Of a stretch of DNA of 10,053 nucleotides, positions 1 through 6,065 are shown in pieces (positions within the stretch are counted from its first letter, which is position 1; the number at the start of each line of letters is the position of its first letter). Origin of the DNA: an uncultured Clostridia bacterium. GTDB taxonomy: Bacteria > Bacillota > Clostridia > Christensenellales > Borkfalkiaceae. The position numbers and the translations under genes were made by a program. The stretch covers positions 1 to 10,053 of the forward strand of contig CAKQSI010000056.1 in NCBI GenBank assembly GCA_934272745.1. Reading direction: 5' to 3'. The notes below the pieces were generated by a model. It was not told the origin of the DNA and ran no database searches. It worked only from the letters and a program-made list of their open reading frames with translations.

Positions 1-240
1 CCCCCCCCCCCCCCCGCCCCGTATTGTTTTGCGTAAATAGATCTGACAGATCAATATGTAACCTGCCGCCGCCCGTTTCTTTTTGCAATAATGCAATTTG
101 AAAGCGATAAATATGCCGCCCCGTGCCGTATTGCTGTTTTATAAAATTGCTGTTTTATAAAAGAGAAATCCGAAGACGGAAATGCCCGCCGCCCCGTATT
201 GTTTTATTGTTCTGAGGGAATGGGACTCGACATCGAAAAA
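1..240. repeat. Non-coding edge region with C-run and short repeats
   Basis: No credible gene is seen here. Positions 1-15 are an uninterrupted run of C at the very edge of the window. The 15-mer GCCCCGTATTGTTTT occurs at 16-30 and again at 191-205. A 16-bp unit, ATTGCTGTTTTATAAA, is perfectly duplicated in tandem at 130-145 and 146-161. Small inverted repeats are present: GATCTG-A-CAGATC (40-52) and TTGCA-ataa-TGCAA (83-96). The sharing of GCCGCCCCGT and GTATTG words between 16, 115 and 191 suggests local duplication. The C-run could be an assembly edge artefact. Confidence 0.6.
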
Positions 241-285
241 CGCCCGCCCGCCGCAGGAATTTCCTGCGGCGGGCGGGGCGTTTTT
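241..285. terminator. Bidirectional intrinsic terminator
   Basis: A GC-rich inverted repeat has a left arm at 241-259 (CGCCCGCCCGCCGCAGGAA) and a right arm at about 261-280, its complement with one extra G. It is followed by TTTTT (281-285) on the plus side. AAAAA at 236-240 gives T5 on the minus side, so it can act in both directions. On the minus strand it could end transcription from the gene at 517-1098. On the plus strand no upstream gene is visible inside the window. Confidence 0.8.
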
Positions 286-340
286 ATATTTGCGTTAATA
301 TTTGTGTTTGCAGAGCTTGCGGCAAACGCCCCTTTTCGGA

Positions 341-429
341 GAAACTTCGGGGAAACACCGAGAAACTTGCGTGGTAAATTCAAAGACAACCTTAGGGAAA
401 ATTCAAGGGAACTTCAGGATAAATTCGGG
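341..429. repeat. Degenerate 10-12 bp tandem repeat
   Basis: About eight imperfect units of 10-12 bp follow each other, roughly GAAACTTCGGG, GAAACACCGA, GAAACTTGCGTG, GTAAATTCAAA, GACAACCTTAGG, GAAAATTCAAG, GGAACTTCAG and GATAAATTCGGG. A loose consensus is G-AAA-YTTC-(A/G)GG. Unit lengths are not multiples of three, so this is not an obvious protein repeat. It lies between the terminator at 241-285 and the end of the minus-strand gene at 517. There are no unique spacers between units, so it is not CRISPR. Confidence 0.45.
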
Positions 430-485
430 GGCGCGGTTGCTTCTTTATATCTATGTTGCTGTTTGTGTCCGGTAGGGCGCGGCTG

Positions 486-515
486 GCGCGCTTTTGCTTT
501 TGGGGAAAAGCGCGC
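486..515 (-). terminator. Hairpin just after the stop of the 517-1098 gene
   Basis: A perfect 10-bp inverted repeat is formed by GCGCGCTTTT (486-495) and AAAAGCGCGC (506-515), with a 10-nt loop. It begins one base beyond the minus-strand stop codon at 517-519. No U-tract follows on the minus strand, so its role as a terminator is uncertain. It may instead be a 3' stabilising hairpin, with the real terminator at 241-285. Confidence 0.4.
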
Positions 516-516
516 T

Positions 517-1098
517 TTACTTTCCGCCGTGTTTTGCAAGGAAGTGATCGATCAACTCTTCCTTGGTTTTTCCGGGGCGGAAACGCCACTTGGCTTCCCC
601 TGCCTTTACGGTAACTAAAAGTTGCTTGCCTTCGGTATGCAGAACGCAGTTTTTCGCCACGAAAAGCAGGTGGCGCATTTTCCCGTGCGGGGAATCTTCT
701 CCCGTAGCGGAATCGGGGAAGGAGAAGACGACGGCGCCGTCTTCCTGATACAGCCGCCGCGGCGTGACGGGGGTGATCCCTTCCCCGGTCAGGTTTTCAA
801 AATAAAACGACAGCGGCAGGGTCAGCGAAAAATCGCGCTTAAAACCCCCGCAGGAGGGGCAGGTGCTTTCTTTCATCGTGCCGATAGAGGCGCCGTCCGC
901 GGTGATCGTATGCGCCGAACCGGTGGGGAGAATTTCTACTTCGTCTTTCACGTCCATAACCGAAGTCAGGCGAATTTTCAAAAACGCGTCGCCGTCCGTT
1001 ACGGCAAGCGGGGACAGGTTCAGCCCGTCGCGCCCGAAGGTAAAGGCGCCGAGCGTTGCGGTTTCGGGGGCGGAAAGGTCTTTATTATACCATTGCAT
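517..1098 (-). CDS. Hypothetical protein with a single CPSCGG knuckle
   Basis: I do not recognise the family. The predicted 193-residue protein has no signal peptide and no transmembrane segment, so it is probably cytoplasmic. Residues 10-70 and 88-170 are rich in alternating hydrophobic residues, suggesting a beta-rich fold. A CPSCGG motif sits at residues 80-85 (C80, C83). With only one further Cys (C151), a classical four-Cys zinc ribbon is not complete. The C-terminus (about 175-193) is charged and probably helical (KTKEELIDHFLAKHGGK). The start is ATG at 1098 because AAGGAGAA lies 4-12 bases upstream on the minus strand (1103-1110). No alternative start with a better site was seen. It is monocistronic here, transcribed away from the peptidase gene at 1627. 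A possible promoter is at 1371-1399, which would give a leader of about 265 nt. Confidence 0.75.
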   Translation of the reverse strand: MQWYNKDLSAPETATLGAFTFGRDGLNLSPLAVTDGDAFLKIRLTSVMDVKDEVEILPTGSAHTITADGASIGTMKESTCPSCGGFKRDFSLTLPLSFYFENLTGEGITPVTPRRLYQEDGAVVFSFPDSATGEDSPHGKMRHLLFVAKNCVLHTEGKQLLVTVKAGEAKWRFRPGKTKEELIDHFLAKHGGK

Positions 1099-1110
1099 TG
1101 TTTTTCTCCT

Positions 1111-1128
1111 TTTCGGCGATTGCCGAAA
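1111..1128 (-). promoter_or_regulatory. Leader hairpin abutting a Shine-Dalgarno
   Basis: On the minus strand, TTTCGGC (1128-1122), a 4-nt loop and GCCGAAA (1117-1111) form a 7-bp stem. It ends directly at the AAGGAG ribosome binding site of the gene that starts at 1098. Such a stem could modulate access of ribosomes, but no function can be shown from sequence alone. Confidence 0.4.
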
Positions 1129-1524
1129 GTGTTTTTAGGGAAAGGTTTGCGCTTTTGCCGGACTGTCGACGGAGCGGGTTTTCCGCTTTTCGCGGAAGGC
1201 TGCAAAATCCGTTTTAAGTCGTCGCGGCTTGCCGCGCGGAAGCGCAGCCGCGGTCGGCGTTGGAATCGTTCACGTCGCAGACCGGAACCTTCCGCACCGC
1301 GGACAAGACGATAATGCCCAGCCGGGCACTTGTTTATTCCGCAAAAGGCAGAACGTCCGATTCAGGTTTTATTATATCCGACCGCGGACGGAAAAGCAAG
1401 AGTTTTATGAAATCCGTCGCGATTTTTAGACGATATAAGTGAAAAAGGTCGCGCCCGCCGCAAATGTACTTTATAGGGGAAAATTTATCGTTTCGTTCCC
1501 TTTTGGAAAAGCGGTTGCAGATTT
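1129..1524. other. GC-rich non-coding stretch
   Basis: No credible gene is seen between the divergent genes. Short reading frames exist but lack ribosome binding sites. The stretch holds several small inverted repeats, for example TTCCGC-ttttc-GCGGAA (1181-1197) and GCGGC-tt-GCCGC near 1224-1235. If the minus-strand promoter proposed at 1371-1399 is real, about 265 nt of this would be the structured leader of the gene at 517-1098. Confidence 0.5.
1371..1399 (-). promoter_or_regulatory. Possible sigma-A promoter for the 517-1098 gene
   Basis: On the minus strand TATAAT (1376-1371) is preceded by TTGCTT (1399-1394) with a 17-bp spacer. The -10 is perfect and the -35 matches consensus at three of six positions. 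It would start transcription near 1364, giving a leader of about 265 nt before the ATG at 1098. Confidence 0.35.
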
Positions 1525-1539
1525 CCTCAGGTCCTGAGG
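1525..1539. promoter_or_regulatory. Operator-like palindrome upstream of the peptidase promoter
   Basis: CCTCAGG-T-CCTGAGG is a perfect 7-bp inverted repeat with a single central base. It ends 26 bp before the -35 box at 1566. The size, symmetry and position fit a binding site for a dimeric regulator. The regulator is unknown. Confidence 0.4.
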
Positions 1540-1565
1540 GTTGCCCTTTCCGGGATTGTGAGGGG

Positions 1566-1594
1566 TTGACAGATAAAGGAACATGTGTTATATT
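1566..1594 (+). promoter_or_regulatory. Sigma-A promoter of the peptidase-lipoprotein pair
   Basis: TTGACA (1566-1571) is followed after exactly 17 bp by TATATT (1589-1594). Transcription would start near 1601, leaving a short leader of about 26 nt. That leader contains the strong ribosome binding site AAGGAGGA (1613-1620), 6 nt before the ATG at 1627. Confidence 0.8.
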
Positions 1595-1626
1595 TGTCTT
1601 AACCTAAAACTTAAGGAGGATAGGAA

Positions 1627-2727
1627 ATGAGAAAACAAGTATGCAGAGTAATCGCTTTCATTGCGATTGTATTTAATGTGGTTATATATGCAAACATACC
1701 GAATTTCAGAACGAAAGCAGAAGCGATTCCGCTTGTAGGAAATTGGGTGACGCCGAATGTTGAAAGTGCTGATGGGGGAGAATATCAATCTGTTTGTGAT
1801 TTTCAAAACGAATACAGGGCTGCAGGAATAACAGAGGATAGATTTACAACAATTGCAAATGCGCAATATATTACCGGGTTAACAACGACATCACAATTTG
1901 GGGAAAATAAGTGGGGGTCGTGTGCGAGCGTTGCGGCAGTTGTCTTGATGCAGTTCTATCGGCAAAAATATTATTTATCTATATTCCCCAAGACAAGCAC
2001 AGAATTTAATTTAAAGTATCCGATACCATCCGATGCAATTTGGAACGGACACAATTTGGGTTATGACAATACTTCGGATGAATCGGTTTATGAAAAAGTA
2101 CATAAATATTTTTTCTATCATCAGCAATTGTCAAGGATAGGGGAAGGTTCTAATTGGGCAACTGGATTAGCGTATGGCGTTAACCGGTATATGGCCGGCC
2201 AATTGTGTTTTCAGGACGCGTTAGTATTTAACTTGGTTTATGATGGTGGATTATCTTGGATAAATCACAAAAATAAAATAATTTCTTTGATTGATCAAGA
2301 TACACCGGTTTACACTATTATTGATTATTATGGTTACAATAAAGATACGCCGCAAGGGCAATTTTTATCTTCTCATGCTGTGGTGATTTACGGTTATTAT
2401 GTTGCTTCGAACGGGGAAACCTATTATCTGTTGCATATGGGATGGGCAGGAACGAATCGACTTGCCATCGTTAACGCAAGGTTTGTCTATGGTGATGCAC
2501 AACGAACGGGAACTTTTACTTATAATGCAAGTCAAATGCATTCCCACAACACCCGGTATGAAAAATTTCATGAAAGCCAGCACTATGTAGTGTGCTCATC
2601 TTGCAGTTATTACGATATCAAACCGCATCACTTCCAGAAAAAAGGTGCGTTTTATGTGTGCAGCGATTGTGGACAAAGATCGACTTCCGGCGTAGTAATT
2701 AACGGCGAAGAAAATCTTGCGGCATAA
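1627..2727 (+). CDS. Putative secreted papain-fold cysteine peptidase (C10/C39-like)
   Basis: A 366-residue protein probably cleaves or processes peptides outside the cytoplasmic membrane. Residues 1-33 look like a signal peptide: basic start, hydrophobic core at about 8-22, and a possible signal peptidase site after AEA at 31-33. The core has the layout of papain-fold peptidases: WGSCASVA with candidate nucleophile C99, SSHAVVIYGY with candidate H250, and YYLLHMGWAG with W273. In streptopain-like enzymes the last motif usually reads N-W-G-W, but here H270 stands where Asn is expected. Residues 319-348 carry CSSC (C323, C326) and CSDC (C345, C348) with nearby His, resembling the Cys-knuckle modules at the ends of clostridial surface proteins. 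The gene is much more AT-rich than its neighbours: 2281-2340 has 16 G/C in 60, against 36 in 60 at 8221-8280. This suggests recent transfer. It has its own promoter and probably shares its transcript with the lipoprotein gene 22 bp downstream. Peptidase fold is fairly secure; activity and substrate are not. Confidence 0.7.
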   Translation: MRKQVCRVIAFIAIVFNVVIYANIPNFRTKAEAIPLVGNWVTPNVESADGGEYQSVCDFQNEYRAAGITEDRFTTIANAQYITGLTTTSQFGENKWGSCASVAAVVLMQFYRQKYYLSIFPKTSTEFNLKYPIPSDAIWNGHNLGYDNTSDESVYEKVHKYFFYHQQLSRIGEGSNWATGLAYGVNRYMAGQLCFQDALVFNLVYDGGLSWINHKNKIISLIDQDTPVYTIIDYYGYNKDTPQGQFLSSHAVVIYGYYVASNGETYYLLHMGWAGTNRLAIVNARFVYGDAQRTGTFTYNASQMHSHNTRYEKFHESQHYVVCSSCSYYDIKPHHFQKKGAFYVCSDCGQRSTSGVVINGEENLAA

Positions 2728-2749
2728 AAGAGTGATCGGGAGATAAGAG

Positions 2750-3631
2750 ATGAAAAAAGTATTATGCGCGATTCTTGCGGCGGCTGCGGTATTTTCCGTA
2801 TCCGGCTGCGGGGGAAAAGAAAAATTGTACGATATGACCGAAACGCCCGGCATTACGCCGACACTAACCGTCGCGGACGGCGAACAAACGCCGCAAAAAG
2901 AGGTGCAAAAAGCGGGAGTAAAATACACGTTGACCTCGGACGGGAGCGGATATATTGCAAATATTGACGTCGGCAGCGAAAACGTTTCTGTTGTGCCCTA
3001 TATTTGCGATGTCCCGGTTGTTGCGTTTGCGAGAGTAAAATCGCTGACATTGCGTCGCATTTTTTTTCCGGATGGTCTGGAAAGTATGGATATTCTCGGC
3101 TTTTCGGCGGCGGACGGAGAATTGTTTATCCCCGCTTCCGTTGCGTTTGCAAGGGGATTCGGGTTTACCGATTGCCCTGTGTATTTTGCGCGAAAAAAAG
3201 CGGATTTGCGTACGGCGGGTGAAAACGCGCTGATTACGACCGTATTGGACGGCAGCGACCGGGAAACCGAACCGTTCGGTGTGTTTTGTAAACGACAGTC
3301 TGCGGAAGAGATCGCAAAAACGCCGCAACAAATGCATGGCGCGTGGTATTATGGGCTGGGCGCGGTGTACGGGGCTTCCTGTTTGCGCTTTTTAGAGGAT
3401 GACGGAGAGGTTTTAAAGGAAATTCCGTTTGCAAACGAATTGTCCGAAATTGACGACGTTTCCGGGAAATTGTGCGAAAACGGCGTTGCCCGTTACAGAT
3501 TATCCGTTTCTGCTTGCGATCTGCCCGATGGCACATGGTACTATCTGGATGAAACGGGGCGAAAAATCCGCTTCGGAATTAAGGCGATCGATCTGAAAAA
3601 GCAGCAGATCATATCGCTTTACCGGGCGTAA
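2750..3631 (+). CDS. Lipoprotein with a degenerate BspA-like leucine-rich region
   Basis: A 293-residue protein is predicted to be lipid-anchored on the outer face of the membrane. Residues 1-20 are a lipoprotein signal peptide: MKKV, a hydrophobic Ala-rich core, then lipobox VSGC with C20 as the modified cysteine, followed by GGKEK. Residues 56-150 start with GVKYTLTSDGSGYIA and continue with segments such as RIFFPDGLESMDILGF and ELFIPASVAFARGFGF. These resemble eroded BspA-type leucine-rich repeats (family LRR_5) common in gut Clostridia surface proteins. The region after residue 195, with GAWYYGLGAVYG and a closing beta-rich segment, is not recognised. The start is ATG at 2750 with GGGAG (2738-2742), a modest ribosome binding site. 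The gene follows the peptidase gene by 22 bp with no terminator between, so the two are probably co-transcribed. The gene is GC-richer than the peptidase gene, so the two may have different origins. Lipoprotein call is secure, the repeat call tentative. Confidence 0.7.
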   Translation: MKKVLCAILAAAAVFSVSGCGGKEKLYDMTETPGITPTLTVADGEQTPQKEVQKAGVKYTLTSDGSGYIANIDVGSENVSVVPYICDVPVVAFARVKSLTLRRIFFPDGLESMDILGFSAADGELFIPASVAFARGFGFTDCPVYFARKKADLRTAGENALITTVLDGSDRETEPFGVFCKRQSAEEIAKTPQQMHGAWYYGLGAVYGASCLRFLEDDGEVLKEIPFANELSEIDDVSGKLCENGVARYRLSVSACDLPDGTWYYLDETGRKIRFGIKAIDLKKQQIISLYRA

Positions 3632-3666
3632 AGGCGGGCATAAAAACAGGATAATAAAAAGTTGTC

Positions 3667-3707
3667 AAAAAAGGAGCGCCCGCGGCGGATTTCGCCGCGG
3701 GCGCTCC
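3667..3707 (-). terminator. Intrinsic terminator of the GH36 gene, shared hairpin of convergent genes
   Basis: A perfect 15-bp stem pairs GGAGCGCCCGCGGCG (3673-3687) with its complement at 3693-3707 around a 5-nt loop. On the minus strand it is followed at once by T6 (3672-3667), the classic form of an intrinsic terminator. It lies about 195 nt beyond the galactosidase stop at 3903. On the plus strand it lies about 42 nt after the lipoprotein stop but has no U-tract, so termination in that direction is doubtful. Confidence 0.75.
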
Positions 3708-3720
3708 CCGTTGCGTTGTG

Positions 3721-3840
3721 TGCTTTTATGCCGCGCTTTGAGCCGCCGGCACTTTTACGGCGCCCCGCAGCCTCCGGCATTTGTTATGCCGCGCTTTTGT
3801 CGTCCCGTTATCCGGCATGCCGCAGGCAACACGGGAGATC
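3721..3840. repeat. Intergenic region with recurring ATGCCG/CGGCAT words
   Basis: Between the terminator and the galactosidase stop, the word ATGCCG or its complement recurs. ATGCCGCGCTTT occurs near 3728 and again at 3786. CGGCAT-ttgtt-ATGCCG (3775-3791) forms a hairpin, and CGGCATGCCG (3813-3822) is a perfect 10-bp palindrome. The last is enclosed by CCCGT near 3804 and ACGGG near 3832. In the galactosidase mRNA these would be 3' untranslated hairpins. No gene is seen here. Confidence 0.35.
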
Positions 3841-3902
3841 GAAAACTTTGCGGACATGCGGTTTTCGGGCAAAGCCGCCGCGCTTAAAAACCTTTATGAT
3901 TT

Positions 3903-5969
3903 TTATTCCGCCTTTTTGTGGTAGAAGAAATATCTGCCGCTGCGCTTGGGAAGCGCGATCACAAGGCCCTTTTTCGCCAGTTCTCTGCCCTTCAGTTCAA
4001 AGGTTTCGTTCGTTTCCGGGCAGTCGAAAACGTATGTCGCCTTTTCGTCGATCTGGCGGGGAAAGACGGTAATGCTTTCTTCTTTGGAATCGATATTGCG
4101 CACGGCGTTGATCACGCCCGCGTCTTCTTTCTCGTTGTGGAACTGCATCACGCACCAACTGTCGGTCGTGCGGTCGCTTTCGCGCAGCAGATAATAATCC
4201 CCCGAAAGGGTGAATTCCGCCGCTTTCCGCCACAGATCGTGTTCGCGCTTGCAGGCTTTTGCCTGTTCTTCGGTAAAGTCCATATGGTCGTCGGCAAGCA
4301 TGCACTGAATGGACGGCGCAAACGCGGTGTGATAGGCGTAACTGTCCGAATTGTCCATCTTTTTCAAGCCTTCCGTCGATTCGCCGAAGTGGTACTTGCC
4401 GTCTTCGTAGTCCCAGTTCATCGCGTGGTTTCGGAAATAGGGGATCCAGCGGAACATATGATCGGTGAAACTTTCTTTTACGGGATGGTCGCCGTAAGCG
4501 AGATCGGTGTAATGGAAGGGCACCGAGCGTTTCATCGTTTCGTATTCGTTTCTTCTGCCGCCCGAAGCGCAGCTGTCGATATAAAGTCCGGGGTTCTTCT
4601 TTAACAGTCCGTCCCAGAAATCGTAATATCCCTGCACGTGGTGGTTTTCCACGATGCCTTTTCTGCCTTCCTCGTCGTTTTCTTCCCACCAGCACAGCGG
4701 TCCCATGTTGAAATCCTGTCGGTAAATGTCGATGTGATTACGCTTGATAAAGGCGTTGTATTTGTCCGTCATCCACTTTCTGGCTTCGGCGTCGCCCATT
4801 TTGAAAAGCGCCGTTTCGTCTACGTATTCCTTGCCGTTTTCGTCTTTGCGGGTGCGGTACCAGGCGTAGTTTTCCGGCATGACGCCCGGCATATGCCAGC
4901 GGCACATGCGTTCCGGTTCGAACCAGATCAGAAGTTTAGAGCCGTAAGAATGTACCTTTTCGGCGACTTCTTTGAACTCGTTCGGCCATTTTTCCTTATC
5001 GGCGTCCCAGTCGGCGGTGCGCGTCCATACCTTGCGGTTTACCTCTTTTACGTAGCAGTTGTACCAGCCGGCGTCAATCCACCAGAAATCGTAGTCCACG
5101 CCGAATTCGTGCAGCCGTTCGATCTCGCGCAGTTGCTGGTCGCGGTTCGCCAGCGTAAATTCTTCGCCCCGCTCGCTGGAAAGCATGGAAAGGGTGGGCT
5201 TCATATCCTCGCCGTCCCATTTGGGAAGAACGTGCGCGATATAGAATCTTCTCCACGCATTGACGCCGCGTTCGGTGTTTCCGGTATAGCACTGCGCCAC
5301 CATGCGGGGAGAACGAACGCTTTCGCCGGGCTTTAAATAGGCTGCAAAGGTCTTTTGCCCCGCGGAAACGAAGGCGTCGTTTTTCTTTGCCGAAAAAGAG
5401 GTCTGCCATTCGCCGCCCCAGCCGACGGCAAGGTTATAGCCGAACGCCGGCGTTTCAATGCGGTAGTAGGGGAAAGCGCTGTCGCACGGGCGCCCGTCGT
5501 AGGGCGAAAAAGTAAGGGGCGTTTCGCCTAACGGCGTGACGGTGGTGGAAAATCCGTCGCGATAGGCTTCCGGCGGCCAGATGTCGCCGTTGTTGTGGTG
5601 CAGCAGAGCCTTGGGCGCGTGCAGTTTCATATCTGCCGCAGCCAGAAAGTCCGACAAGGGCAGGGAATTGCTTTTGCCGACGTTTTTTACCGTGACGAAC
5701 CACTCGACGACGGGGAAGTCCCGATATTCCAGACATTCCGCGGTGATCTGCAGTTTTTCCTTTTTCATCGTCGCGACGAAAGTGCGTTTCACGACGCCGC
5801 TGTCGATAATTTCATAACGTTCGATGACCGGCAGTCTGCCGAAGCCGCTTAAGGTGCGGCTGCCCACCGTAAGGCGGAAGGGAATCTTTTTCGCGTCCGT
5901 AACGAGCGGCAGCAGTGTTTTTTTAAACAACGCCCGGTCTTCGGGCGTGGGGGTGCAGGTGTATTGCAT
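3903..5969 (-). CDS. Alpha-galactosidase, glycoside hydrolase family 36
   Basis: A 688-residue enzyme predicted to release terminal alpha-galactose from melibiose, raffinose-type sugars or galacto-oligosaccharides by a retaining mechanism. It has no signal peptide, so it probably acts in the cytoplasm on imported sugars. The N-terminal beta-sandwich (about 1-255) precedes a TIM barrel (about 256-580) and a C-terminal beta domain (about 590-688). Barrel motifs seen in order are DFWWIDAGW (294-302), LLIWFEPERM (346-355), IYRQDFN (415-421, candidate nucleophile D419), IDSCASGGRRNEYETMKRSV (464-483), and HYTD (486-489, candidate acid/base D489). Length is within the range of bacterial GH36 proteins. 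The start is ATG at 5969 with GGAGGA (5978-5973) only 3 nt upstream, a rather short spacing. It has a near-perfect promoter (6057-6029) and an operator at 5998-6011, so it is probably sugar-regulated. No transporter or regulator gene lies beside it, and it is divergent from the ribosomal operon. The exact substrate cannot be read from sequence. Confidence 0.93.
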   Translation of the reverse strand: MQYTCTPTPEDRALFKKTLLPLVTDAKKIPFRLTVGSRTLSGFGRLPVIERYEIIDSGVVKRTFVATMKKEKLQITAECLEYRDFPVVEWFVTVKNVGKSNSLPLSDFLAAADMKLHAPKALLHHNNGDIWPPEAYRDGFSTTVTPLGETPLTFSPYDGRPCDSAFPYYRIETPAFGYNLAVGWGGEWQTSFSAKKNDAFVSAGQKTFAAYLKPGESVRSPRMVAQCYTGNTERGVNAWRRFYIAHVLPKWDGEDMKPTLSMLSSERGEEFTLANRDQQLREIERLHEFGVDYDFWWIDAGWYNCYVKEVNRKVWTRTADWDADKEKWPNEFKEVAEKVHSYGSKLLIWFEPERMCRWHMPGVMPENYAWYRTRKDENGKEYVDETALFKMGDAEARKWMTDKYNAFIKRNHIDIYRQDFNMGPLCWWEENDEEGRKGIVENHHVQGYYDFWDGLLKKNPGLYIDSCASGGRRNEYETMKRSVPFHYTDLAYGDHPVKESFTDHMFRWIPYFRNHAMNWDYEDGKYHFGESTEGLKKMDNSDSYAYHTAFAPSIQCMLADDHMDFTEEQAKACKREHDLWRKAAEFTLSGDYYLLRESDRTTDSWCVMQFHNEKEDAGVINAVRNIDSKEESITVFPRQIDEKATYVFDCPETNETFELKGRELAKKGLVIALPKRSGRYFFYHKKAE

Positions 5970-5997
5970 AAGTCCTCCGGTTTTCCGGACAAGAAAG

Positions 5998-6011
5998 TGA
6001 AAGCGCTTTCC
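5998..6011 (-). promoter_or_regulatory. cre / LacI-family operator of the alpha-galactosidase gene
   Basis: TGAAAGCGCTTTCC (plus strand) contains the perfect palindrome GAAAGCGCTTTC and agrees with the catabolite response element TGNAANCGNTTNCA except at the last base. It lies about 11-24 nt downstream of the predicted start of transcription. Bound CcpA or a LacI-family sugar repressor would there block the polymerase. The two proteins have similar sites, so they cannot be told apart here. Flanking AAGAAA (5991-5996) and TTTCTT (6017-6022) extend the symmetry loosely. Confidence 0.75.
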
Positions 6012-6028
6012 GTCCGTTTCTTGCGTTC

Positions 6029-6057
6029 ATTGTAGCCGAAAGGAGGGTAAATGTCAA
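6029..6057 (-). promoter_or_regulatory. Sigma-A promoter of the alpha-galactosidase gene
   Basis: On the minus strand TTGACA (6057-6052) and TACAAT (6034-6029) are separated by exactly 17 bp. Only one base of the twelve departs from consensus. Transcription should start near 6022, giving a leader of about 53 nt that contains the operator at 5998-6011. Confidence 0.88.
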
Positions 6058-6065
6058 TGCTTTTC

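Noticed and set aside
341..429. CRISPR array
   Set aside because: Units are only 10-12 bp, imperfect, and have no unique spacers; no cas gene is in the window.
199..618. A 139-codon plus-strand open frame
   Set aside because: It runs through the terminator hairpin and the tandem repeat and overlaps the 3' end of the minus-strand gene. It has no ribosome binding site and no protein-like family features.
622..1314. A 230-codon plus-strand open frame
   Set aside because: It is antisense to most of the 517-1098 gene, which has a good ribosome binding site and more protein-like sequence. The frame is Arg/Gly-rich as expected of a shadow.
1229..1442. Two short plus-strand frames (60 and 66 codons) in the non-coding stretch
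   Set aside because: No ribosome binding site, non-ATG starts, and no recognisable motif.
3662..4072. A 136-codon plus-strand frame
   Set aside because: It starts at the terminator stem, lacks a ribosome binding site and runs antisense into the galactosidase 3' end.
3918..5336. Long plus-strand frames (228 and 232 codons) opposite the galactosidase
   Set aside because: They are antisense to well-supported GH36 motifs and have no own translation signals.
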